From contig CAUJGJ010000444.1 in NCBI GenBank assembly GCA_963170055.1, positions 2,111,001 through 2,175,000 of the forward strand: DNA of 64,000 nt. The letters run 5' to 3'. Under the pieces are notes generated by a model. It ran no database searches and was not told where the DNA came from. It saw only the letters and a program-made list of their open reading frames with translations. The position numbers were made by a program, and so were the translations under genes. This DNA comes from Halisarca cf. caerulea (lineage: Eukaryota > Porifera > Demospongiae > Chondrillida > Halisarcidae). Shown here piece after piece: positions 10,481-23,398 of the stretch (its first letter is position 1; the number at the start of each line of letters is the position of its first letter).

Positions 10481-13400
10481 TATAGTACAATAGAGACAGA
10501 AAAATTACTGACTGCAGTCCAAATGTTGTTGCAGTTTATACTGTACCTGTTCACTGAATTTCCTTCAGCATCAGTGGGGTAAATATCCAGCGGAGACTGA
10601 CTGCCTCCACCAGGGACTAAGGTTGAAGAGTTGGAGGATGACGAATTGAAAGCTGAATCATGTGTAGAATTCCTGGAAGCATTACACACATTCTTTGATA
10701 GCAATGGAGATCTGTACTGGTCAGAGACTTTGCGAATGATGAGGTCATCTCCACTGATCTGATATCTCAAATCACCACTGTCAACAAAGCTCATGTACAC
10801 TGAGTCCAGTTGAAGATCACGGGCAAAGTTAACAATAACTTTTGTCCCTTGAGCATAGGTAAGGTTGTACTTGTCCTGTCCCTCCCCTCCAATGAGAATG
10901 TTGTAGGCAGAGTATGCTATCAAATGATCATCACCACCTCTTCCAGAGAGAACATTGTCATCTAAACTAGAAGAGATCATGATATCAGCAAAAGGTGTTC
11001 CGTACACATTTTCTACTCCTTCCAGAGAATCCACTCCAGTGGGGTGGTGACCCAGACCATTGTACAAGTCCACAGTGACTCCAGTGTTGTTGAAAGGGTC
11101 TCCATTGTACAAGACGGTGTCCACACCATCTCCCCCAATGACAGTGTTGCTGCCAGGTCCCGGAACTAAGATGTCATTGCCTGGTCCACCATCTAGAGTG
11201 TCATCCCCACCCCCACCAACAAGAGTGTCTTGTCCCTCTCCACCTGTAATTCTGTCTGCTCCCTTCCCACCTTTGATGACATCGTCACCTTCCCCTCCAT
11301 CAATGCAGTCATCCACATCACCTCCAACCAGAGTGTTATTGAAAGAGCTACCATAGATGTGATTCCTGTAGCGCTGGGCTCCATAAACAGTTACCACAGA
11401 AGACAAGGAGTCATGAGTAAGGTTAATGAACTGCCCCGTGTTGTCTTTATACCTGTTCATGACAATTGGTAGAGGCTGGAAGTTGTTGGAGGGTGGAAGG
11501 ACAAAGGTGAAGCCATCACTGGTAGTCACTGTGAGGTGACGAGAGTTGTTGGATGAAATATAGTCGAACAGAGTCACAGAAGCACCATTCCTGACATCTA
11601 CTGTAGCAAGAACCAGAGAGGGCCCACTCCTGCTAACTGTTATGGAATGAAGTGGAAAAAGAAAAAGTAGGGAATCTGTCAGACCATCCTCAGCTTCGTT
11701 GTACACTGTGACCTGCCCATACCCGGGCTTGACAACATAGGTGTCACTGCCATTGTTGCCTCTGAGTTCAGCAATGTCTCCCAGTGAAGGGTCTATGTAG
11801 TTAGATAGATGATTACCAGCAATGCAGTCATCTGCCTGAGAACCAATCACTCTCTGAACAGTAGATAACTCACCTCTGTTTAAGTCTAGCACTTGTGACT
11901 GGTTTGAGCTAGACCTATCGATCACAATGGGTGTTTTCATTGTAGTCTTGTTAGTGGGTAGAGTGAATTCAACACCATCCACAGATCGGACAGTCAAATG
12001 CTGGTATGTACTCAGAGTGAACCAGTTCAAGATGGTCACTGACATGTTCTGGCTCGAGACCAATTCCTCAGGTGGTCTCCGTCAAAGTTTGGCAGTATCT
12101 CTGCATCATTGTAGGTAGTGTTAAACAAAAGAAGATCTTGTTGCTGATCTGCAGCTAAATTGTTGATCTGGTCATGTCCTTGGTTGGGATGAATGACATA
12201 CACATCGCTACCCTCCCCACCTTTGATGAAATCATCACCACTGCCTCCCATGAGGTAGTTGTTCTTGCTATTTGCTGTGATGTTATCATCTCCATCAGAT
12301 CCCATTACAGTCGGCACTCTTTGTAGAACAGAACTGGTGGTTAGGTCCACACTGGAGGGCTTAGTTAACTCTAGAATAATTGGAATGGTGCTAAGGTCTG
12401 TTGAGTTGACCTGAAACACGATGAAGTCTTCACTTACAAACTCACAGTGCTGGTATTCTTCGCCCACAAACCAGTTTTGAAGGACTACATGTAGAGTAGC
12501 AGCTGAGAGCACAAGGTCTTGGCCTGTTCTGCTGGCACTGATGTCAGCAAACTGAACATGGATTAGCATACTGTCCTGCTGCTTGTCTTCAGCATAGTTG
12601 TTGATAGTGTCACTTCCGCTGTCCTCCTCCATGTTGTAGGTGTCCTGACCAGACCCTCCAGTCAGCACATCATTGCCCGCTCCTCCGATAAGAGTGTGTG
12701 GGACCAGAGTTGCCCACAAGTGTATCATCATGATCAGAACCAACAAGATAATGAACTGTTTTGAAGGCAGTCACACTGGCATTGAGTGTTCTACCCAATG
12801 GACTTCCCGCAGCAGTGAGGGTGAAGGGCAGAGGATGGGCCTGGCCTAGCTCGTTGATAGAAATTCTGAACAGCACACCATCCTCTGTCCTTATGGTTAA
12901 GTGTTGATAGGCTGAACTGTGGTACCAGTTTTGAAGAGTAACCTGCTTAGGAGCTACTGATGAATCTGCTCCATCAATAGTGATGACAACATCAGCTCCG
13001 GATCTTATTAGATTCAATTCATTGTAGTTATGCTGAATGATGACATAGTCATTCTTCTGGTCAAGGGCGTGGTTGTTGAGAGTGGCCCATGTGGTGGTGA
13101 AGTTGACAAAATACACATCTTCTCCCAGCCCTCCCTCTACAAGAGCATGCTGGGGTCCCAGGTAAAACATGTCATCCCCATCCCCTCCTATGAGGTGGTA
13201 GAAGTAATCCTCCAAACTGTACTTTAGACCAGAGTCTGGAGGAAGTTCTTGAACAGAAAAGAAGTTGTTGGCTCTGCTGTTACCAGTGTAGGAACCTTGT
13301 AGTGTAGAACTATCATCGTTGAGACCAGAAATTATGCGCTTTTTATCCACTGGTATGAACACAAAAACTTTCACTCTTTCTGTTCTGAAGTTAACTGTGT

Positions 13401-16400
13401 GGGATTCCCCTATGCCCATGATGATGTCATTGGCATTTGGACCAAATGAGATAGCTTCTTCATATCTGATCTCTTGACCACCTGTGTTGGTTGTTGTCAT
13501 GGTTAGGTCTCCTGTTCCGTCATCCTTGAGCACAAACACAATGTCCCCTCCATTCCAAGACTCTTTTCCACCAGCAAAATTGATGGCAGTTGATCCATTT
13601 CCACTCTCTTTGGAAACAGTGAAGTAGTTATTGTAGTCTGATAATTGTCGTAAGAAGTCCTGATCCTTATCATACTGCTCATTAAGTTTGTGAGACTTGT
13701 CAGCGAATGTAAATATCCCACCAGTGATGGCGTCAGCTATGTCCCCTAAGGCATCCAAAATACCTTTTAGTACTGCTAGTATCTTCTCACCAGCTGAAGC
13801 ACCTGGTGGAAGGGAGTCAATTTCTCGCTTTATATCATAGTAAAAGGATCCAATGGTCATTCGAATCACTGTGAGGACGATGACAACTGGTTCTGCTTCA
13901 GGGCCAAGTACACCTAGAACAGTGATTAGTGTGTCCAGACCAGCATCCACATAACCAATAGGTGTGCCTTGTTTCAAATCCTCATATATGTTGTAAATAC
14001 CAAATGCAGTGCCTACAACTGGAATATCCTCTGCTAGCTCTCCTACTCTAGTTCCGGCAGACAATAGTTCATCTCCTCCTGACAATACAGCACTAGCAGC
14101 ATCCTCACCAACTATGGTTTCAGCAACTGATGCTATACGTTTGACACTTCCTCTTATTACCACACCAAGAACCCTCCCTGCAGCCCTGTAGACAAGACGG
14201 TTGATACCAGACAATTCACCTATCCCATGCAGTGTCATGGCAAGGTCTATGGCACCATCAGTGTTGTCTCCTTCTTCAAAACTATTCAGTGTAGCTTGAA
14301 GACCAAAAATTGTACCATATATTCCAAGTAATCTACCAACAGAGTGGGAGACTCCACCTTCATGCTCCTTAGAAATGCCCATAACTTTTGTCTCTGTTTC
14401 GTCAAGAATCTGTTTAGTGGCCAACTTGGACTCATCAAATTCACCTTCAATGGATTCAGTCTCTGTGGGATCCTCCACATCAATTAGGTCAAATGTCAGC
14501 TTGCCATTCTTTACATGAATTGAATCCTGGTCCACTTGGTAAGTCTTACCTGTAGCTTCTTCTCTCTCCCTAACGGTCTGTGCAATATCCTTGCTGATGG
14601 TGATTAGGTCTGTGAGCAGGGCCGTAGATATTCGTAGAGACAAGCTATGCTCTTCACTTTCAGTGAAGGTATCAAATTGGGTTTGAGCAGTGTCTATTTC
14701 GGGAGATTCCACTGGCCTAGCATCCCAAGGGGGCTCAGACAAATCATCAGAAATGGCACATTCCCCTGCAGCACGTTTCAGACAACCATCAGGTGGTAAA
14801 GGGGGTTGATACAAAGAAGACCTTTCATCAGGACTTGTATCAAGTAACTGTCGTGTGGATTTTATGAAAATGTCGAACTGCTCTTCATCTGATGCAATAG
14901 AGCCATCATTATCTACCAACATTCCTCTGATATTGTTATCAACAAATCTGCTAAAATAGGCATGCATGCTCTGAACAAACAGTGACTTGACCACGTCAAA
15001 ACCTTTTGGAGGACTTCCATCCCAAATGTCCTCCCTGAAGCCACTGTACTTAGCTGGTCCTGTTCCTCCTCTGCCCATAGGATGGGTTTCAAAGAACTCA
15101 TATCTGTTTAGAGTAGCATGTTGGTAAAGGTCCAGGGCCATTCGATTGGTGATAAAAGTACGCCAGTCACGAATAGGCTCAACAATAAACATGGCAGCCC
15201 CAACCTCTGCATTGTAAGCACTAGCAAGACTGTCTCTGGGAATAGGTGTTTGTACTCCGGTGTAAAAGTCAATCACATTATGAAAGAAGAGATCATCAGT
15301 TTTAGGTTGTATGTGTCAGTATGCATGGCTTCTAATGTCAGGAACATCAACATCTTCATTCTTGATATTGAAGGACTACTGGGAACTTCAGCAATTATTA
15401 CACCTTCCAGGTTGATATAAAAAGGGCTTATCCTCCATGGATGGCTAGTAGAAGATTCCACCTTCATCCTTAAAACCCAATCACCATATCTTAGATATAC
15501 ATACTTGTCTGTGAAAGGTTCACCATCAGGATTCATAGTGTCATCTTTAGTAGGATAACCAAATCCTCTCTCTCCCCAGTACCTGATTTCGGTAAGTAGC
15601 TCGATTTGGCTCTTGAATTCTCGCAACTTAACAGTCTTAATGGTGCCATCCTTGAATTTAACAGATCTAGATATTCCTCGGCTGCCCCAATCTGCAGGCA
15701 CTTCTACAGGACCAAAAACTTTTTCAGTGACTTCAGTGACTGCTCCAAATAAACCATTCTTGTCATAATAACGTATAATGTTTGTGGATGAATCTCCAAA
15801 ACCCAAAATAGAACGTGATGCTTCATCACCCAGAGGATACTTTTTAACTCCTAATGGTCTGACATATGCCTCTCCACTAGAAATCCTGTTGGTCTCAGTA
15901 GTGATTCCCCCACTAGGTCCGTTTTTTGCAACATATTCTAAAGCTCTACCTTCTGGCAAGCCCCACTGAATGGGTCTATCAGCTACCATTTTTCCATAAA
16001 CCGCTCTTCCTGTGGAGTCTGTTGTCTTGATGACATCTTGTCCACTCACTTCAGATTGCAAGCCATTCTCTCGCAAAGCTGTCAATACTTCCTTCACATA
16101 GTCCTGGGTAACTCCAGGAGCACGGATAGACAAGCGTCCCAAAGAGTCACCATCAACTGGCCAGTTACGAATCATACTGGCAACTTCACCAGGTGGAATT
16201 ATATTTACCATTATCAATTGCACTTCACTGTTTGGTCCTTGGAACAATGGCACCCTACCTTCCACAGGTTCAAAAGCCCTCTTACTAGGATCCCAGGTTG
16301 TTTTCTGCAGTGCAGATGTTTGATTGTCCCAGCAAAGCACATTGGGAATTCTGCCTTCTTGGTTCCAAATGATATGACCTGCTTGTTGAGCAGCCCGCGA

Positions 16401-16493
16401 ACCAGCCACAACAATGGAACGTACAGAATCTCCATCGCTCACCAGCAAGGACAGTGTGAGCATCCACAGAATAAGTTGAGTGGTACCCACCAT

Positions 16494-17473
16494 ACTGCAT
16501 ATGTACATGGGGAGGAAACAAATATATAATAGTTGACTGTAATATCAAAGCTACAATCAAATAGACTCACAGTTTAGATAAATTAGGAACATACTATGGG
16601 ATGCCATTCACAAAATAATTGGTATACATAATGTACCTCTTTAATGGCAGATATACATTAAATATCACAGATAAACAGTGTTTCCCTGACAAAAATAAAA
16701 TGGGGGTATGAACCAGATCAAATCACTTTTCTCGGCTGAAAACCTTTTTTTCACAACTAGAGGTAGGTATTTGCTGGAGTGAACAACTGTATTGAACATA
16801 ACATATTGCATGGTTATTATCAGTAACAATAATATGTATATTATTAGAAGTGAGTTGTTTCTGGCTTTTAGTCAAGCTTTTAGTGTACCACATTAAAGTT
16901 GAAAGTTTTGCTATCCAAGATTATAGATTAAGGGAGCACAGCGCCACCCCCCTCCCCCCCCCACCCTCACCCCTCTTTTGGGGAAAAACTGGATAAATCA
17001 TGGATATCTACTAAATATCATGGATATTAATTTTACTTAAATTAATATAACTGATATTTAATGTAACTAATATTTAGTTAAAAATAGATATTTATATATT
17101 GATATTACTTTTAGATAATTGAAAATGAATAGATCATGCATGCGATCACACTTTTACACAAACAGTTTATGATGTATGAGATGAAGCAAGTGATCAATGA
17201 CTGTGAAGGAGCACATGGTAAGCTTATAATTACAGGGTTCTCCCCATGAAGGCAGAAGCATCTAGCAGTACTAGTAGTCCTTCAGGAGGAACAGAGAGAG
17301 AGGGAAGCCTCCTGATTGAAGTAAATTTGAATGATGTCAAATACTTGCCGTCATATTGGTCATATTTAGATCAAAGTTTAAATATATTGGGAGTCACTAG
17401 ACAAACTCTACATAACAAATATAACTCTGTATAGTAATCCAGAACAGGAGCAGCACCATGCAGCTCCCAAAAT

Positions 17474-17504
<31 letters not shown>

Positions 17505-18236
17505 GCTCTACAGTAACAATGAACAGATATGCATTGGTTATAAAATTGGTTACATCTTTTCAATTCTTCGACCAAATGGACAACAAAGCTGACTGCAGTT
17601 TAAATATTTTAGCAAAATTGTGTGCTAAAATGGCGGCATGAAAATTTAGTAAACAGGCAATAGCATTGCAAGTAGTAACATTTTTAAAAATAATGCTAAG
17701 TCAAAAATTTTGCTGAATATGCAACTTCACTTCTTACTGTAAGTTAGAGGTTGAAATTTGGGGGTACCCAGGCCCTTATCTCCAAAGAGGCCGCCTCTGC
17801 ATAAGCCTTTGAAATATTCTCTGATATATAACTGACCAGGTGATTAGAACAATAAGGGGAGTCACCCTAATGATGGTGAAGTGATGCTTGCTGGTCACCT
17901 TCTATCACAAGGAATACATATATTATGTATACCCTTTACCAACAGATCTCTGGCTACTGGGACCTGCTATACCATTGGATACTACTCAAGCATCACTGAT
18001 AGCGACAGCAGAGGGAATAATGTCTCTCATGTTCTTCATTTTTCAGTACCATACAGTCATTTTCAAACAATAGTTCAAATTCAACAATTAGTTATAAATC
18101 AAATTCTATTTATCTAATCAAATTCAAATTCTACTCAACTCTGTTCTCTGACTGCTGGACATTGACACTTTACAGAATGTCACACAGGAAATGGTGAATG
18201 TCATGTGACATCACATACTACAATCAAAATATCTAA
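16494..18236. other. Intergenic DNA upstream of copy A
   Basis: The start codon of copy A is preceded on its strand by a pyrimidine-poor but AG-ending sequence (tatgcag/t before ATG), as in B and C, so a 5' noncoding exon is expected further upstream (higher coordinates). I could not locate one by similarity. The rest is AT-rich, with a C-rich patch at 16940-16975 and a GT run followed by about 17 G at 17476-17506. Confidence 0.4.
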
Positions 18237-20103
18237 ATGTCTGTTGTATTCTCTAAATATCCGAGATATTTATTAATACCCTCTTCTGAAGGAATTCACA
18301 AGGGGACCCTCTTGGTCCTCTACTGTTCTACCTGCCTCTTCGCAGACTGCTTTCAAAGCTCAAATCTGAAGTCTGCATTGGATACCTGGATGACATCACC
18401 CTGGGAGGCAACCTCTATGACATACAGGATGATTGGGGCACCATGACAGAAGAGGCAACGTCTCTAGGCCTGAAGCTCAACCATCATAAGACTGAGGCAA
18501 TTTGTGATGATTCAAACACCAGGTTATCCCTCAGGTCCTTGTTCCCTGATTGGCCCATGTTCGATTCGTCCTGTGCTATGCTGTTGGGTGCACCCATAGG
18601 TGATCTGGATTCAATTTACACATCATTAAGGGGGGCTCTCCAGAAGTTAGAGTTGATGGGAGGGAGGCTGTCCAACCTCCTCACCCATGATGCAATGCTA
18701 CTGCTGCGTCACTCCCTAGCCATCCCCAAGCACATTGTACACCCTGAAAACTGCACCTTGCTTTCTATCCCCACTGCTGAAGGAGTGTGACTCCCTCCTA
18801 AAGTCCATTGTGAGCGACATTACTAATGTACATTTTGACTTGGATGATCCATCGTGGACTCAGGCAACCCTCCCAGTCAAGTTTGATGGACTTGGTATCC
18901 GGAGTGCTGAGCAGCTTGCACCTTCTGCCTATTTAGCTTCTGTTGCTGCTGCCTCCGATCTTTCCAAGTTAATCATCCCTGTACATGTCATTGACTCAGT
19001 ATCCACCCCTTTTGTACAAGACACTTTGAGATTGTGGTCAAAGAATCACAACTCTTCACTACCAGAAGGGAGGGACAGCAAGGTTCAGAGAAATTGGGAC
19101 CATATTGTTGCCAGTGCAGTAGCCGGCACCCTTTTGGAGCAAGCACCTGATGCTACATCCCGAGCCCGTTTGTTCGTTAGCACCATCAAAGGATCTGAGG
19201 CTTGGCTCAATGCCCTTCCCAAATCCGCACTGGGGCTTCGAATGGACAACAACATCATCAGAATTGTTATGGGCCTCCGCCTTGGGTCACCTCTCTGTAG
19301 AACACACATCTGTAAGCACTGTGAAACCACCGTAGACCAATTTACTACACATGGTCTCAGCTGTCAGTATAGTAAGGGGAGACATTTTGGCCATGCAATC
19401 AACGACACCATTCACAGAACCTTGTCCTCTGCACACATACCATCTTGCTTAGAGCCCACTGCCCTTTTCCATTCTGATGACAAGCATGTGGATGGGGTCA
19501 CTCAGGTCCCTTGAATCTTGAATCTTTTTACTTCTTCATGCACACCAGTTACCATAGAAACCTCGAGAGTTTTGGCCCTCTGACAAGAGCCTTCCTAGGA
19601 GACCTGGGTCACCGCATGTGCCTTTCTACCGGGGACAATAATTCTCTCCAATTTTTAATTCAGGGACTATCTGTTATTATGCAGAGAGGCAATGCAGCTT
19701 CTGTATGGGTTCATTGCCCTCCCTTATTCCACTTGTCAATGATTACTAAGTTTCTGTGCACTTACCTAGCTGCATGAATTAGTTCAATTTTCTGTATAGT
19801 TGTAATTAATTTCATTTATTATTAATTATTACATTAATTATAGTATACAGTATACTGCTACGTTGTTCATTTTAATTTCTGTTCAAATTTTCATTAATTA
19901 TAATAGCAAAAATAATAATAGCTAGGTTTAAATTTAGGTAATTTATTACTTTTATTTTTATTATTGTATTGTTATAATAATAATAATAATGATATAAATA
20001 ATAATAGTAATAATATCATGCAGAGGCTTGCGGTTGCTGTTCAAGTGGGGAACGCAATTTCGGTGCTGGGCACCCTTGGCTCTTGCGATGCTGAGGTCTA
20101 ACT
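18237..20103 (+). pseudogene. Degenerate non-LTR retrotransposon: RT C-terminal part, zinc-finger and RLE-like end
   Basis: Pieces in several frames are clearly homologous to the long reverse-transcriptase frame at 49963-51797. They include GLKLNHHKTEAI (after the YLDD-type motif), QATLPVKFDGLGIRSAEQL, the C..C...H...C finger (CRTHICKHCETTVDQF then HGLSC), and the C-terminal QRGNAASV block near 19690. A further scrap, QRLAVAVQVGNAISVLG, lies at 20017-20103 and suggests a second copy. The frame shifts at about 18445 and 18750 and breaks again at about 19510. The main piece is 5'-truncated before the catalytic aspartates. Confidence 0.75.
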
Positions 20104-22182
20104 AGCTAGTTTTAATGATTATTAGTTATTATTATTACTATTTTACTTGACGCTTGTATGTAATGTTTAAGTAGTATGTTTACCGCATTTTCTGTATGTC
20201 ATTGTAGTCATCTTTGATCAATTGCTTTTTTTATTGGCCTCACACAACATACACTTTTAATTTCCATGTATATTTTAATCATTGTACATAATAATAATAA
20301 TTTTTTTTTTATACTACTACTACGTACTACTACTACTACTACTACTACTAATAGACACGCCTTGGGTCTCTTATCGACCATAAAATATTAGGTGTTAAAA
20401 CATAGATTATATTTGAATATCTAAAGTTAAAGTATAGATAATATCTAAGGTTAAAATCTAGATACTAGTATCTATGGTTAAAAGTACAAACTGAAGTTGC
20501 TAGACCCTATTTTTTCCGGCAGGCGGGAGCACTACGGGGCTAGAGGCTAGACTGCATAGGCTGAAACCAAGCTGTACGTACGTACATTATATAGTAAATC
20601 CTGTGACCGAGGCTTCTTGTATCACATCATTATATAATTATCATGACCTGAGTTGTAACCTTATGTATACTTATATTAGTGAAATAATGATGTGGCTGCT
20701 TCCGAATCTACGATTTAATCCGTTAATCGAGTGACACAACCTTAGAACGTCGATCTTTAAGAGGTACGTACGGTATATATACTACAACTGCTGGTCCAGG
20801 ATCGATACCGAACAACCTCAAATCAAACAAAACTCACCTGGCTATACCCTTCCAGCAGACAATACGGCTAGTTTACGATTGCCCAGCGGTAATTAGGATT
20901 TTGTGAGAAAGCTTGACCAGGTGCACTGAGTTACGATAATAATATTATTATAGTCTGACACGTGATATTCGCAAATACCATACAGTGTATAATATTATAC
21001 TGTAGTCTGGCTTGCTACGATCGTCCCACGTACGTGGGACGTGGGCAGTGTTGCATGCCAGGTCAAATTGTCAAAAAAATCTGAATACCATGGGCAAGCC
21101 AATGCATGCAGGATAGAAGCCACTCGAGCTCATCATAAATCATATCACAGCAAATAGTAGAACAGCATTTTAGCACATTATAAATTTATACGTTGTCACA
21201 GGGTCACGTGTCCCCCCCTAATATTTGTCCCCCTGGACACACGTGTTTCTATATAGGATAGGATGTTCCCCGGACACAATGTCCTAGGACTGTGCGTCCC
21301 CCTAGGACGCATAACTGAGATTCAATCCCTAACTACAATTGTAATTGCATGCATAGGTATACAGCAGACAAGAAACTGTTACAAATAGATGCCTCAGTAC
21401 CATAGCAACTAAAGTGATACTACTCCTTACACTGGTTGAACCAGTGGGCCAAGTTTGGAGTGACCTTTCCACCAGCAGCATGGAAAAAGGTATCGCAGGG
21501 TCCAGCGCAAAAAGCTTCTAAGTTCATTTTTCACCCATTCCTGTTTTTTTCTTTTCAAATTTTATATTAAATGCACAATGTAATTTGTTAGTAACAACTC
21601 TGTTTTAGCCAATGAAGCTTGTTTTCATACATAACACCCAAACTTAAGGACAAAGTACATGTGTGTCTAACATAAATTAGGAAATAGGAAGGGTTGAAAA
21701 ATGGAGTTAGCAGCTTTTTGCACTGGACCAATTGGTTGTTCTCAACATTAACATTATGTTAATGCAACCATCTCAGCTAGCAATTTTACATAAAGCTATA
21801 GCTTTGATTTAGTAACACTCAATAAACAAACCACGTGCACTAATGGGGGGAACCACATCTTTATTGGGCAATGTGTTGTACATGTTGTAAGTCCAAAATA
21901 GTATGATACTAAACTAGTACTTTGGACTTGGGGTGAGTGTCACTTCACACAAAATGTACTTTTGAGGATGAGGGGTGACCTGGCAAGGCAGAAAACGCAT
22001 GATGTAACCTAACTACAAAGCAAGACAACAAACAAGGTACATGTAGTACATGACATACACCTACAGTAGTGAATGTACATACGTATGTGAAGGAAGAAAA
22101 GAATTATAGCTAAAGCTGCACAAATACTGATAGACATAAGATATCACAATTCAATACAAGACTGCAGCCAAATAACACATAG
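20104..22182. other. AT-rich intergenic DNA without a supported gene
   Basis: It contains ATA/AAT runs at 19976-20010, an (ACT)n run at about 20318-20352, and a cluster of short palindromes rich in GTCC and GGAC at 21195-21315. No coding exon can be supported. Confidence 0.45.
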
Positions 22183-22620
22183 TTATGGGGTGGTGCACTG
22201 CCATGTTGGAGAGTTGTGAGCAGCGAAGATATAATTGCTCCCATCAATTGCACCATTGGCAACTTCCATCAGGGTTGACCTGAGCTGTCTAGGGGAGCTA
22301 GGGGGGCGATGGTCTTCAGGGTGGCAAAAGCATAACTGGTGAAATGTCTTAGGCATCCAATCTAGATTGTGAGGATCTTGGGCATGGCCTTGGGTGTCTA
22401 AATCGGAGGCTAATAGTGGTACAATGGTTTGTTCTGCTTCCTGAGGTGAGCACCGGCCCAGCAAACTGGCAGCAGAGTTCCATGGCACAGTTGGCTCCAG
22501 GAGGGTGACTGATTTGCTGTCAAGCAGCACAATGTCTGGTCTGGCTGTTGTTATGACTACCTCAGTAGGAACAGTGGTTGGTGGGGATACTGTGATTGGG
22601 GCTAGTCTATCCAGTCCTTA
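22183..22620 (-). pseudogene. Retrotransposon fragment with RPD...E endonuclease-like motif
   Basis: Minus-strand reading from about 22620 gives TEVVITTARPDIVLLDSKSV followed by TLLEPTVPW. The RPD plus E.TVP spacing resembles the restriction-like endonuclease at the end of some site-specific non-LTR retrotransposons. The remaining frame (to 22183) is not recognised. No reverse transcriptase is attached here. Confidence 0.45.
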
Positions 22621-22795
22621 TCAAACGGTCAACCTATATACCAAGGTGATTGCTGTGGCAGGATTGCATGAGAACGGCGCTTAATTCTTTTTCATTTCAC
22701 CACAGTTATCTGTTAGGTCTTCCTTCCTGGAGGACACCAGCACTGGTATAGAACAGGATGCTGATGCCAGCTTTGATCTTAAATTTCGCCAGAGA

Positions 22796-22813
22796 CCCTA
22801 ACCCTAACCCTAG
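22796..22813. repeat. Short interstitial telomere-like repeat
   Basis: Three tandem ccctaa-type units (the last ends in g). Too short to show telomere origin by itself. Confidence 0.6.
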
Positions 22814-23398
22814 ACACCTAGGATAGTAGCCATTGGCTAAAGGCTCTCCCAGACAAAATTAGCTTACCTAACCTAACCATACATCTTGTTACAATACAAT
22901 GTGTTCTATGGGGACACGACAATTTATGGTCTATATATGTACAGTATGTTTTATACTAAATACATGCAATATCACATAATGATAGTGAATAACACACAAA
23001 CTCAGTAAATAAATGTTAACAATATAAATTCTAAGTAAATTAAAGAGCCAATGGTTGAACTGGCCCTCTGCCATGGCCAGTTCGATGCATGTTGTAACTG
23101 TGTCCCATTGGTGAGGCAGAACGATTTTCTCTGATACACATTGTTGCCAAATTGATCAACTCAAAGCTAATTTTGCATCTCAACCAGGTCATATAGTGGC
23201 AGAGTAGGAGGTCCCCCGCTTCTCTAAATAGAGGTTTGCCAAATGCTTGTAGAAGATTGTTGTCTCCTTGCTCATTCCACCGAATGTGGACATCACAATT
23301 GGAGTGAATGATCTATTCTCAATTTTGCACACCTGGGGTCCACAAGATCTTTTCTTCTCGTTTTCATGACGTCTGTACAGGGACTCAATTCTGGAGGC

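Larger units (their letters stand above)
8020..16493 (-). pseudogene. Copy A: RTX-repeat type I membrane protein gene, big exon broken by frameshifts and a stop
   Basis: Minus-strand paralogue of copy B. Exons: 16493-10547, 9283-9027, 8776-8751, 8627-8561 and 8174-8020. Exons 2 and 4 equal B in length (257 and 67 nt) and all splice phases match. Exon 1 encodes a signal peptide (MVGTTQLILWMLTLSLLVSD), the unrecognised N-terminal region, the hydrophobic middle and the RTX repeats. Against B it has four lesions: a one-base deletion near 15379, an in-frame TGA at 15318-15316, a one-base insertion near 12695-12703, and a two-base insertion near 12061-12067. The 3' exons are intact: a juxtamembrane module, TM helix SFAVVVPVVVVLLILIAIGI, then a tail unlike that of B with an ETTALL dileucine-type motif. 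The tail may stop at 8022-8020 by read-through or splice at 8037 to an unseen exon. Assembly or base-calling errors could explain the breaks. Confidence 0.8.

Noticed and set aside
12036..15385. Reading the breaks in copy A as small introns
   Set aside because: The differences from B are one or two bases, or a point change to TGA. No GT-AG pair could remove them while keeping the flanking conserved codons.
8020..16493. Bacterial contamination as source of the RTX genes
   Set aside because: The big exons are joined to downstream exons by GT-AG introns with identical phases in two paralogues, and all copies are embedded in eukaryotic transposons next to an FBXO3-type gene.
20837..20900. Minus-strand gccag/gtgagt as the 5' noncoding exon of copy A
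   Set aside because: It is a good donor sequence, but the preceding bases do not resemble the shared leader block of B and C, so the link is unsupported.
22796..22813. Chromosome end or telomere fusion
   Set aside because: Only three telomere-type units with ordinary sequence on both sides; chance or a local repeat is enough.
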